Source of the DNA: Microbacterium sp. SA39
Lineage (GTDB): Bacteria; Actinomycetota; Actinomycetes; Actinomycetales; Microbacteriaceae
DNA length: 64,000 nt
Assembly: GCF_000967865.1 (NCBI RefSeq)
Contig: NZ_JXRU01000035.1
Coordinates: forward strand, 62,001-126,000
Direction: 5' to 3'
Each line of letters starts with the position of its first letter. The first letter of the stretch is position 1. The translations under genes and the position numbers were made by a program. The notes beneath the pieces are model-generated. The model made no database searches. It had not been told where the DNA came from and was given only the letters and a program-made list of their open reading frames with translations. This document shows, one piece after another, positions 43,305-50,834 of this stretch.

Positions 43305-43414
43305 GACTCGAACTTCTCGCCATCTGCGAGACCAGAGTCACCGAGCATCCACCCTTGCTCGCCTCCCGGCTCCGCCGGTCATTCATGCAACGCATCAGAG
43401 CCGTTCGCCGGCTC
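43305..43414 (+). promoter_or_regulatory. Row of hairpins between the leader peptide and the regulator gene
   Basis: Four stems can form: a nested one GACTC/GAGTC (43305-43309, 43335-43339) with TCTCG/CGAGA inside; CGAGC/GCTCG (43342-43361); CCGGC/GCCGG (43366-43378); and GAGCCG/CGGCTC (43398-43414). The last ends 7 bp before the GAGGA ribosome binding site (43422-43426). GCCGG at 43374-43378 can also pair with CCGGC at 43408-43412, giving an alternative fold. This is what an attenuator would look like. Confidence 0.5.
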
Positions 43415-43436
43415 ACGTCCTGAGGACTTCATCATC

Positions 43437-44156
43437 ATGTCGAACATCGCACTTCTCGAGCGTCCCGCCACCGCCGCCCAGACCCGCACCGCCCGTTCGT
43501 CGCAGCCCGAGGCCGCCGCTCCTCTGAGCGCCGGCGCCGCCGACCTGCCCGCCGTCCGCTCGCCGCGCGGCTTCGCCCTCTACGTCGGACTCGACGAGAT
43601 CAAGGCGGCCGAGGCCGGAGTGAGCCTCCCCCTCCTCGTCGACGCCCTCCGCCGCACCCTCGCCGAGCTCGCACCCGGCGCCGAGACCCACGCCACCGTC
43701 GCCCTCGCCCCGCACGGATCCGGAGGCCGCGACCTCGACGTCGTCCGCCTCGCCCTGCAGGAGCCCGGTGCCATCGCCCGCACCAAGGCCGCTGCCGAAG
43801 AGGACACCGTCGAGGAGGAGACCGGCGTCACCGTCGACATCTCCCGCAAGCGCGTGCTGATCGACGGCGAGTCCGCCGCCTTCACCTACAAGGAGTTCGA
43901 GCTGCTGCAGTACCTCGTCCTCCGCGAGGGACGCACGATCGAGCGCTCCGAGCTCGTCTCCGCCCTCTGGCAGGCGCAGGATGACGAGACCCCCGGCGAG
44001 CGCACGATCGACGTGCACGTGCGTCGCCTTCGCGCCAAGCTCGGCCGCTACGAGGACATCGTCCGCACGGTGCGCGGCATCGGCTACCGTTTCGACCGGC
44101 ACGCCGACGTCGTCATCCGCTACGGCCACGGCACGCCTTCGCCCGACCGCTTCTGA
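43437..44156 (+). CDS. Winged-helix transcriptional regulator without receiver domain
   Basis: A 239-residue orphan regulator. A disordered N-terminus (residues 1-40) leads to a small alpha/beta domain (about 40-115, with FALYVGLDEIKAAEAGVSLP). After an acidic linker, a Trans_reg_C (OmpR/PhoB-type) winged helix occupies about 130-225: FTYKEFELLQYLVLREGRTI and RTIDVHVRRLRAKLG and VRGIGYRF. There is no phosphorylatable receiver, so a different signal must be sensed. GAGGA lies 10 bp before ATG 43437. It is probably controlled by the upstream leader peptide. The downstream glycosylase gene starts 46 bp later. Confidence 0.82.
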   Translation: MSNIALLERPATAAQTRTARSSQPEAAAPLSAGAADLPAVRSPRGFALYVGLDEIKAAEAGVSLPLLVDALRRTLAELAPGAETHATVALAPHGSGGRDLDVVRLALQEPGAIARTKAAAEEDTVEEETGVTVDISRKRVLIDGESAAFTYKEFELLQYLVLREGRTIERSELVSALWQAQDDETPGERTIDVHVRRLRAKLGRYEDIVRTVRGIGYRFDRHADVVIRYGHGTPSPDRF

Positions 44157-44202
44157 GAGTCTCCGCTCCGTCTCTGTCGGCGCCGCCGCGTAGGGTGGGC
44201 GC

Positions 44203-45162
44203 ATGACCCTGACAGCGGATGCCGGAGCGGCAGCGACCGCTCTCGACGCACCGCCGAGAGACGCGACGTATCGGCCTCGTCACCCTCTGAACCTCATGGC
44301 CACGGTGGCAGTGATGCGCCGCGGAGGAGCCGATCCGACGACCGTGGTCGACGGCGGAAGGTTCTGGCGGGCGATGCGAACGGAGGCAGGTCCGGCCACT
44401 CTCCTGCTTCGCGCCGCCGGCGATGAGGTCAGGGCTTCCGCATGGGGCCCCGGAGCCGACGAGGCGCTCGATCGGGTCCCCGACCTGTGCGGCGCACGCG
44501 ACGACGCCACGGGCTTCGACGCGTCGCGGCATCCGCTCATCGCCGAGGTCGCGCGCCGCAATCCCGGCCTGCGCCTCGCACGGACCGACGAGGTCTTCAA
44601 CGCCCTCGCCGGCTCGATCCTCGAGCAGAAGGTCACCACCATGCAGGCATTCGGAGCCTGGCGGTTCCTCGTGACGCGTTTCGGCGAGCGCGCCCCCGGG
44701 CCCACACCCCGACCGATGTTCACCGCGCCCCCGGCATCCGTCTGGCGCACGATCCCGTCCTGGTCCTGGCACCGCGCCGCCGTGGAACCGCCGCAGTCGA
44801 AGACGCTCGTCCAGGCGGCCGCGCGCGGCGACAGCATCGAACGGGCGATGCGCACGGCCCTCACCGGAGCCGATCGCGACCGCGTGCTCACGAGCCTCCC
44901 GGGGATCGGCGTGTGGACCTCGGCCGAGACCCGCATCCGCGCCCTCGGTGATCCGGATGCCGTGAGCGTGGGCGACTTCCACCTGGCGCATGAGGTAGGC
45001 CATGCGCTCGCCGGGAAGCGCACCGACGACGACGGGATGCTCGAGCTCCTCGCGCCGTGGGAGGGGCAGCGTCAGCGGGTCATCCGCCTCATCTTCGCCA
45101 GCGGTGTGAAAGAGCCGCGGCGCGGGCCGCGTCTCGCGCCCGAGAACCATCGCGACCGCTGA
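44203..45162 (+). CDS. AlkA-like DNA-3-methyladenine glycosylase
   Basis: A 319-residue HhH-GPD superfamily base-excision enzyme. The helix-hairpin-helix is LTSLPGIGVWTSAETRIRAL, followed by AVSVGDFHLAHEVG with the catalytic aspartate. An ILEQKVTTMQAF helix upstream matches AlkA-type enzymes. The N-terminal 90 residues form the extra beta domain of that group. It removes alkylated bases. No iron-sulfur cysteines follow, unlike in MutY/EndoIII. Confidence 0.88.
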   Translation: MTLTADAGAAATALDAPPRDATYRPRHPLNLMATVAVMRRGGADPTTVVDGGRFWRAMRTEAGPATLLLRAAGDEVRASAWGPGADEALDRVPDLCGARDDATGFDASRHPLIAEVARRNPGLRLARTDEVFNALAGSILEQKVTTMQAFGAWRFLVTRFGERAPGPTPRPMFTAPPASVWRTIPSWSWHRAAVEPPQSKTLVQAAARGDSIERAMRTALTGADRDRVLTSLPGIGVWTSAETRIRALGDPDAVSVGDFHLAHEVGHALAGKRTDDDGMLELLAPWEGQRQRVIRLIFASGVKEPRRGPRLAPENHRDR

Positions 45163-45185
45163 ACGCGCGCCCCTAGGCTGAGGTC

Positions 45186-45383
45186 ATGTCCCGCAGAGCG
45201 CTCCGAATCTCCGTCACCGCCGGCCTGCTGATCGTCGGCGTGGTGGTCGGGCTGATCTTCCAGAACGTATGGCTCGGCATCCTGCTCGCGGCCATCGTGT
45301 GGCTCGGCTGGTTCCTCGGCTACGAGTCGCGCCGCGGCAACAACGCCGGCGTCAACGACGAGGACCACGGCGTCGAGCTCTGA
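45186..45383 (+). CDS. Small two-segment membrane protein
   Basis: A 65-residue protein with a basic start (MSRRALR), two hydrophobic segments (about residues 9-27 and 29-46) and an acidic tail ending NNAGVNDEDHGVEL. I do not recognise the family. It starts 23 bp after the glycosylase stop and may be cotranscribed. It is convergent with the siderophore ABC operon. Confidence 0.7.
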   Translation: MSRRALRISVTAGLLIVGVVVGLIFQNVWLGILLAAIVWLGWFLGYESRRGNNAGVNDEDHGVEL

Positions 45384-45401
45384 GGACTCGCGGCGGCGGC
45401 C

Positions 45402-46157
45402 TCAGTAGTAGACCGCGAGCGGACCGGACGGCCCGTCGACGACCCGCACCTCGGTGTCGAAGACTCGCGTGAGGACGGCATCCGTCATGATCTCCGACGG
45501 CGGTCCGAACTCCACGACGGCGCCGTCCTTCATGGCGCAGATGTGGTCCGCGTAGTGGCCGGCGAAGTTCACGTCGTGCAGGACGATCACGATCGTGCGC
45601 CCGAGCTCCTCCGCGGCCCGCCGCAGGTGCTTCATCATCTGCACCGCGTGCCGCATGTCGAGGTTGTTCAACGGTTCGTCCAGCAGCACGAACTCGGTGT
45701 CCTGCGCGAGCACCATCGCGACGTATGCGCGCTGCCGCTGACCCCCGGAGAGTTCATCGAGGTACCGGCCCTCCAGCGCGCCCAGGTCGAGGAAGTCGAT
45801 GGAACGGCTGATGACCTCCTCGTCGGCGCGGTTCAGCCGACCCTTCGAATGCGGGAACCGGCCGAAGCCCACGAGCTGCCGCACGGTCAGCCGGGTCACG
45901 AAGTGGTTCTCCTGGCGGAGGATCGACACGATCTTCGCGAGGTCGGCCGAGCGCGTCGAGGCGACGTCGTATCCAGCGATCTCGATCGAACCGGCATCCA
46001 TCCCGTTCAACCGTCCAATCATCGTCAGGAGCGTCGACTTGCCGGCGCCGTTGGGTCCGATGAGCGCGGTGATCCCGCCGGCAGGGATCTCGAGATCGAC
46101 CGGGCCGATCGCGACCTCGCTGCTGTAGTCACGGCGCACGCCGTCGAGTGAGATCAC
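45402..46157 (-). CDS. Iron-siderophore ABC transporter ATP-binding protein
   Basis: A 251-residue FepC/YclP-type ATPase. Walker A is GPNGAGKST, the signature is LSGGQRQRAY, Walker B is FVLLDEPLNNLD and the switch is VLHDVNFA. The start is GTG 46157, overlapping the permease stop (GTGA). It closes the leftward binding protein-permease-permease-ATPase operon. The VLHDVNFAGHYADHI end is typical of the siderophore branch. Confidence 0.93.
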   Translation of the reverse strand: MISLDGVRRDYSSEVAIGPVDLEIPAGGITALIGPNGAGKSTLLTMIGRLNGMDAGSIEIAGYDVASTRSADLAKIVSILRQENHFVTRLTVRQLVGFGRFPHSKGRLNRADEEVISRSIDFLDLGALEGRYLDELSGGQRQRAYVAMVLAQDTEFVLLDEPLNNLDMRHAVQMMKHLRRAAEELGRTIVIVLHDVNFAGHYADHICAMKDGAVVEFGPPSEIMTDAVLTRVFDTEVRVVDGPSGPLAVYY

Positions 46158-47203
46158 AGTCGCCCCTTTCTGAGGATGACGATGAGGAACACGACACCGC
46201 CGACGAGCTCGATGAGGATCGAGACCATCCCCTGCGCGTAGAACACGTTCTTCATCACGAAGTACGCGCCGGCGAGCACCGCGAACGCCGTGAGCACCGC
46301 GACCGGGAAGATGAGCCGGTGGTCGTGGGTGTCGGCGAACTGGTATGCCAGCGTCGCGACGAGGAACCCGAGGAACGTCATGGGTCCGACCAGCGCGGTC
46401 GACGTCGCCATCAGGACCGCGACCAGGAACAGCACGATCAGCAGCTCTCGCCGGTGGTCGAGCCCGAGCGACCGCGCGGCATCCGGACCGAGCGACATGA
46501 GGTTCAGCCGTCGCGACCGCATCCACAGCAGCGCGGCGGCGCCGATGCACAGCGGGATCGCGAGGGGCAGATACGAGGCGTCGGCATTCGACACGTTGCC
46601 GAACATCCGCGCCGCCAGCACGTCGAACTCGCTCGGCGTGAGCAGACGCTGCATGAACGTCGAGATCGCGGCGAGACCTCCGCCGATGATGATGCCGATC
46701 AGCAGCATGATCTGCAGGTTCCCGTACCGGCCGGAGAGCAGCCAGCCGTACAGCGCCATCGCGAGACCCACCATGATCACGATCTGCAGTCCGAACTGCC
46801 ACAGGCCCTGGATCGCCACCAGGCCCGCGACGCCGAACAGGTACACGGTCGTCGTCTGCACCACCCGGTACAACGACTCGAAGCCCATGATCGAGGGGGT
46901 GATGATGCGGTTGTTCGCAATGGTCTGGAACGACACGGTCGCCACGGCCTGTGCGACCGCGACGATCGCCATGACGGTGACGTTGGTCAGGCGGTACTGC
47001 GCGATGCGCCAGAAGCCCTCCGAGCCGAACGGCATCGGGTTGTCCCAGGCGAGCACTCCGGCGCCGAAGACGAGGGAGGCGACCACGAGGATGCCGAGCA
47101 CGACGACGTAGCGACGACGCGCGCGGATACTCACGAACGCGCCGGACGACCGGTCTACGACCCCGGCCCCACGCACGTCAGCCACTTCTCGGACCTCAGC
47201 CAC
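46154..47203 (-). CDS. Iron-siderophore ABC transporter permease (YclO-like)
   Basis: A 349-residue FecCD-family permease with about nine to ten membrane segments. The family pattern includes ARMFGNVSNADASYLP and GPMTFLGFLVATLAYQFADT. The start GTG 47203 overlaps the other permease gene by 8 bp. The two permeases form a heterodimer, as in YclNO of Bacillus. Confidence 0.92.
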   Translation of the reverse strand: MAEVREVADVRGAGVVDRSSGAFVSIRARRRYVVVLGILVVASLVFGAGVLAWDNPMPFGSEGFWRIAQYRLTNVTVMAIVAVAQAVATVSFQTIANNRIITPSIMGFESLYRVVQTTTVYLFGVAGLVAIQGLWQFGLQIVIMVGLAMALYGWLLSGRYGNLQIMLLIGIIIGGGLAAISTFMQRLLTPSEFDVLAARMFGNVSNADASYLPLAIPLCIGAAALLWMRSRRLNLMSLGPDAARSLGLDHRRELLIVLFLVAVLMATSTALVGPMTFLGFLVATLAYQFADTHDHRLIFPVAVLTAFAVLAGAYFVMKNVFYAQGMVSILIELVGGVVFLIVILRKGRL

Positions 47204-48182
47204 GGCGGCGCTGCCGGAGGAGGAGCAGGATGAACACGACCGCGCCGACGATGCCGAGGATGAGCGACACGGGCACTTCGAAGGGCATGATGATCGTCCG
47301 ACCGATGATGTCGCAGACCGTGACGATCGCGATCCCCAGCAGGCACACCCACGGCAGGTTGCTGCGCAGGTCGTCGCCGCGCACCATGGCGACGATGTTC
47401 GGCACGATCAGACCGAGGAACGGGAGGTTGCCGACGACCACCGTGACGACCCCCGTCGCGATCGCGATCAGGACCGTGCCGAGCAGGATGATGCGGTTGT
47501 AGTTCACACCGACGTTCGTCGCGACCTCTTCGCCGAGGCCGGCGATGGTCAGCCGATCGGCGACGAGGAACACGACCACGCCGACGAGGGCGACGATCCA
47601 CAGCATCTCGTACTGCCCGCGGAGCACCGAGGTGAAGCTGCCCGCGAACCAGATGCCGAGGTTCTGCAGCGAGTCGGTCGCGAGCGCGAAGTAGGTCGAC
47701 ACGGCACCCACCACCGCGCCGAGCATGATGCCGACGATCGGCACGATCAGCGAGGACTTCAGCGAGACGCGTCGAAGGAAGGCGAAGAAGACCATCGTGC
47801 CGATGAAGGCCGCGATCACCGCGCCGGCCATCCGTAACGGGATCGACGGCTGCGGTACGAGGACCATCACCGTGAGGAGTCCGAGACCCGCCCACTCCGT
47901 GGTGCCGGTCGTGGTCGGCTCGACGAAGCGGTTCTGGGTGAGCAGCTGCATCACGAGGCCCGACATCGCCATCGCGGCGCCGGCGAGCACGAGGGCGATC
48001 GTGCGTGGCACGCGTGTGATCTGGAACATCTCGGAGCCGTCGGCGGCGCCCGCGATGTCGTAGACGCCGGTGAACAGCGACACCGCGAGGAGCGCGACGA
48101 CGACGAGGACCCCGATCAGCAGCTTGGGGTCGAACAGCCGCGTCGCGGCACGGGGCGGCGAGGCGATGTCAGCAGAGGTCAT
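47196..48182 (-). CDS. Iron-siderophore ABC transporter permease (YclN-like)
   Basis: A 328-residue FecCD-family permease with nine or more segments. It shows RVPRTIALVLAGAAMAMSGL (the conserved RLPR-type start of the family) and LGTVLIAIATGVVTVVVGNLPFLGLIVPNI-like sequence with G-x-x-x-F-L-G-L-I-V-P-N. Its ribosome binding region contains a tandem 12-bp duplication (48183-48206). It follows the binding-protein gene across an 80-bp gap that holds a perfect hairpin. Confidence 0.92.
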   Translation of the reverse strand: MTSADIASPPRAATRLFDPKLLIGVLVVVALLAVSLFTGVYDIAGAADGSEMFQITRVPRTIALVLAGAAMAMSGLVMQLLTQNRFVEPTTTGTTEWAGLGLLTVMVLVPQPSIPLRMAGAVIAAFIGTMVFFAFLRRVSLKSSLIVPIVGIMLGAVVGAVSTYFALATDSLQNLGIWFAGSFTSVLRGQYEMLWIVALVGVVVFLVADRLTIAGLGEEVATNVGVNYNRIILLGTVLIAIATGVVTVVVGNLPFLGLIVPNIVAMVRGDDLRSNLPWVCLLGIAIVTVCDIIGRTIIMPFEVPVSLILGIVGAVVFILLLLRQRRRG

Positions 48183-48253
48183 GAGGAGAGTCCTGAGGAG
48201 AGTCCTGAGGCGTCGAGCGAGCGAAACGGATGACCCGCCCCGCTCGCTCGACG
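48183..48253. repeat. Tandem 12-mer at a ribosome binding region, and a hairpin
   Basis: GAGGAGAGTCCT is repeated head to tail at 48183-48194 and 48195-48206, doubling the AGGA ribosome binding site of the permease gene on the minus strand. Then CGTCGAGCGAGCG (48211-48223) pairs perfectly with CGCTCGCTCGACG (48241-48253). The hairpin shares GAGCGAGCGAA with the dispersed repeat and could lower expression of the permeases relative to the binding protein. Confidence 0.6.
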
Positions 48254-48266
48254 ACCCGTGTGATGG

Positions 48267-49256
48267 TTACTTCGCGCCTTCGAGCGCGTCAGCCAGATCG
48301 TTGAAGAACGTCGTGTACGTCTGGATGCCCTCGTTCAGGTAGGTGTCGGTGGGCATGTAGACGATCTGGTCGTCGGCGACCGCGGTCACCGCGGCCAGCG
48401 CCTCGGAGCTCTCGAGGATCTCCGATGCCTGCACGTAGTCGGGAGTCTCGGCGGCGAAGACCGCATCGCGGTCGAGCACCAGCATCCAGTCGGGGTTCGA
48501 TGCCGCGATCGCCTCGACCGAGATCTCGTCGCCCTGGTCGTCGTCGCTCGCCTCGTCGACCTCGAGCGCGGGGGTCAGGCCGAGGATGTCGTACACCGGT
48601 CCGAGCGAGCGCCCGACGGTCGGGGCCAGGTAGCCGATGGCGCCGCCGGAGGTGTTGACGGCCATCACGGTGTCAGCGTCGTCGTACGCGGCCTTCGCAC
48701 GCTCGACGGCGGCATCGAACTCGTCGACGAGCTTCTGCGCCTCGTCCTGCTTGCCGAAGATCTCGCCGAGCGCGAGCGTCTGCCGGGTGAGCTCGGCGTC
48801 GAACGCCTCCCCCTCGCGCGGCTCGAGGTCGATGATCGTGGCATCCGGCACCAGGTCGGCGATGGCCTCGTTGTGCTGCGTGAAGCGCTGACCGCTGATG
48901 ATGAGGTCGGGCTCGACGGCCACGATCGCCTCGAGATCCGGCTCGCTGTGCAGACCGATGTCGACGATCGCGTCGTCGTCCAGGTACGAGACCGTGTCGG
49001 GCATCAGTGCGACGGCACCGGCGGAGAGCTCGACACCCCAGTCGGACAGGGTCTGGAAGGTGCGGTTGTCGAGCGCAACGACGGATGCCGGCGGGGTCGC
49101 GATCTCGTGCTCGCCGGTGTTGTCCTCGATCGTGACGGATGCCGGCGCCGCCTCGGTCTCCTCCGGCTCTGCGGCACTGCCGGATGCGCATCCGGCGAGC
49201 GCCAGGAGGCCGACGAGGCCGATGCTCGTGGCGGTGAGAGTTCTGGGCATGGACAT
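48267..49256 (-). CDS. Siderophore-binding lipoprotein (YclQ/FatB-like)
   Basis: A 329-residue class III solute-binding protein. The signal ends in LAGC (C23). VVALDNRTFQTLSDWGV and EPDLEAIVAVEPDLIISGQR match the two-lobed siderophore binders of the YclQ/CeuE group. An acidic linker follows the lipidated cysteine. ATG 49256 has CAGGAG 7 bp upstream. It is the first gene of the importer and is divergent from the siderophore-interacting reductase, sharing an iron-box region with it. Confidence 0.92.
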   Translation of the reverse strand: MSMPRTLTATSIGLVGLLALAGCASGSAAEPEETEAAPASVTIEDNTGEHEIATPPASVVALDNRTFQTLSDWGVELSAGAVALMPDTVSYLDDDAIVDIGLHSEPDLEAIVAVEPDLIISGQRFTQHNEAIADLVPDATIIDLEPREGEAFDAELTRQTLALGEIFGKQDEAQKLVDEFDAAVERAKAAYDDADTVMAVNTSGGAIGYLAPTVGRSLGPVYDILGLTPALEVDEASDDDQGDEISVEAIAASNPDWMLVLDRDAVFAAETPDYVQASEILESSEALAAVTAVADDQIVYMPTDTYLNEGIQTYTTFFNDLADALEGAK

Positions 49257-49310
49257 GGAGGGACTCCTGTTCTGCGGGGGTTGTCGCGCTCGATCGGCGC
49301 CGGCTCGGAG

Positions 49311-49359
49311 AGGTAAGGGCATGCTTACCCGACTCCCTACATAGGTTAGCCTTACTTTA
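49311..49359. promoter_or_regulatory. Iron-responsive (DtxR/IdeR-like) operator region
   Basis: ATAGGTTAGCCTTACTTTA (49341-49359) agrees with the DtxR/IdeR consensus TTAGGTTAGSCTAACCTAA in 15 of 19 positions. Its last base is the first base of the reductase ATG. A second palindrome AGGTAAGGGCATGCTTACCC (49311-49330) lies 10 bp away. Both sit between two divergent iron-uptake units, so iron repression of both is the natural reading. Confidence 0.8.
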
Positions 49360-50126
49360 TGAGCCAGACGCAAATCGGATTCTCCCTCGAACGTCGCGGC
49401 CTCGACCTGCGCTTCCGTACGGTCTCGCTGACCGCGCGGGAATGGCTTGCTCCCGACTACGTCCGGGTCCGCCTCTCGGGCTCGGATCTCGCGGGCTTCG
49501 ACTCCCTCGGCTCCGACGATCACATGCGGTTGTTCTTCCCCGCCGGCCCCGTCGAATCGGTTGAGGAGATGCGTGCCGCACCCAGCCGCGAGTACACGCC
49601 ACTGGCGTGGGACGACGACTGGCTCGACGTCGAGTTCGCCGTGCACGGAGACACGGGAGTCGCCGCTCCCTGGGCGGCCACCGCTCCGCTGGGGTCCTCG
49701 ATCGGCGTCGGCGGCCCGCGAGGCTCCGCCGTGATCGTGGGCGCACCCGGATCGTGGCTCCTCGTCGGCGACGAGACCGCGATCCCCGCCATCCGCCGCT
49801 TCTCCGCCCTCATCCCCGACGGCACCCCTGCGCGCATCGTGATCGAGACGGTCTCCGAAGGCCGAAAGATCGAGCTCGACAGCCCGGTCGACGTCGAATG
49901 GCTGCATCGCGGCGATGGCCCCTCGGGCTCGGCGCTGATCGCCTTCCTCGAGTCGCTGACGGCGGACGACGTCGTCGGCGATGACCCGTTCGTCTTCATC
50001 GCGGCCGAGCAGTCCATCGTCAAGCCGGGTCGGGCGCTGCTGGATCGCTGGGGCGTGGACACGTCGAAGGCTGTGGTGAAGGGCTACTGGAAGCGCGGCG
50101 AAGCCGAGTACCACGCTCCGCACTAG
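49359..50126 (+). CDS. Siderophore-interacting protein (ferric-siderophore reductase)
   Basis: A 255-residue FAD-binding flavoreductase of the SIP family. DHMRLFFPAG and REYTPLAWD form the flavin-binding part, followed by EFAVHGDTGVAAPWAATAPL and SWLLVGDETAIPAIRRF. The C-terminal WKRGEAEYH sequence is conserved. It would release iron from imported siderophores. The ATG overlaps the iron box. Confidence 0.93.
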   Translation: MSQTQIGFSLERRGLDLRFRTVSLTAREWLAPDYVRVRLSGSDLAGFDSLGSDDHMRLFFPAGPVESVEEMRAAPSREYTPLAWDDDWLDVEFAVHGDTGVAAPWAATAPLGSSIGVGGPRGSAVIVGAPGSWLLVGDETAIPAIRRFSALIPDGTPARIVIETVSEGRKIELDSPVDVEWLHRGDGPSGSALIAFLESLTADDVVGDDPFVFIAAEQSIVKPGRALLDRWGVDTSKAVVKGYWKRGEAEYHAPH

Positions 50127-50158
50127 TGCGGCATCCGCTCGTTCGGCAGACTGGTCGC

Positions 50159-50563
50159 ATGGCTCTTCTGGATCACCTGGGCATCACCGTCGACGACCTC
50201 GAGCGCGGCCGGGCGCAGTTCCATCCGGTGCTGACAGCACTCGGATATCAGAGCGGCGGCGAGGACGATCATTCGATCTCGTGGAACAACGGCGACGAGA
50301 CCGAGATCATCCTCTACACGTGGCACGAGGACAGCGGTCCGCATCGACACGGGCGGGTCGGCTGGCAGCACCTGGCCTGGTCCGTGGACTCCCGCGACGA
50401 TGTCGATCGCCTGCACGCCATCGCGCTCGATGCCGGGTGGACGGCGGTCCGTGACCCCAAGGAGTATCCGCGCTACTCCGACCGGTACTACGCGTCGTTC
50501 GTCGAGGACGCCGACGGCATCCGCATCGAGTTCATGCACAACCCGCCGCGCGCCGAGGCTTGA
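50159..50563 (+). CDS. VOC (glyoxalase/dioxygenase) superfamily protein
   Basis: A 134-residue VOC protein. It opens LLDHLGITVDDLERGRAQFH with a metal-ligand histidine, and continues with QHLAWSVDSRDDVDRLH and FVEDADGIRIEFMH with the final glutamate. The substrate is unknown. A start at ATG 50159 gives a normal length. It lies 32 bp behind the siderophore reductase but is probably not part of iron uptake. Confidence 0.85.
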   Translation: MALLDHLGITVDDLERGRAQFHPVLTALGYQSGGEDDHSISWNNGDETEIILYTWHEDSGPHRHGRVGWQHLAWSVDSRDDVDRLHAIALDAGWTAVRDPKEYPRYSDRYYASFVEDADGIRIEFMHNPPRAEA

Positions 50564-50638
50564 CTCCCGGGCGTGTCGCGCCTTATTCTCGGAAAGCTGT
50601 GCCGACCGGCGCAGCACGCCAGCCGAGGAGACGACCGG

Positions 50639-50737
50639 ATGACCGCCCTGCGGAATCAGCCCTTCGCCGCGGTCGACGCGCTTCAGCAGAAGCACGACGA
50701 CCGCTACGAGTCGTACCCTCCGGCGCGCGCCGTGTGA
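50639..50737 (+). CDS. Short open frame, possible small protein or gene remnant
   Basis: A 32-residue frame (MTALRNQPFAAVDALQQKHD and then DRYESYPPARAV) with GAGGAG 8 bp before the ATG. Its composition and codon use look coding. I do not recognise it. It may be a real small protein, a leader upstream of rtcB (98 bp away) or the start of a decayed longer gene. The 97 bp between it and rtcB hold nothing else clear. Confidence 0.35.
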   Translation: MTALRNQPFAAVDALQQKHDDRYESYPPARAV

Positions 50738-50834
50738 CAGCATCCGCAGTTCTCACGCCTCGTACCGTCAGGTCCGGGGCGTTTTCTCTTGAATCCCCCG
50801 ACCTGTGCCTGGCACCCACAGAAGGAAAGGAATC

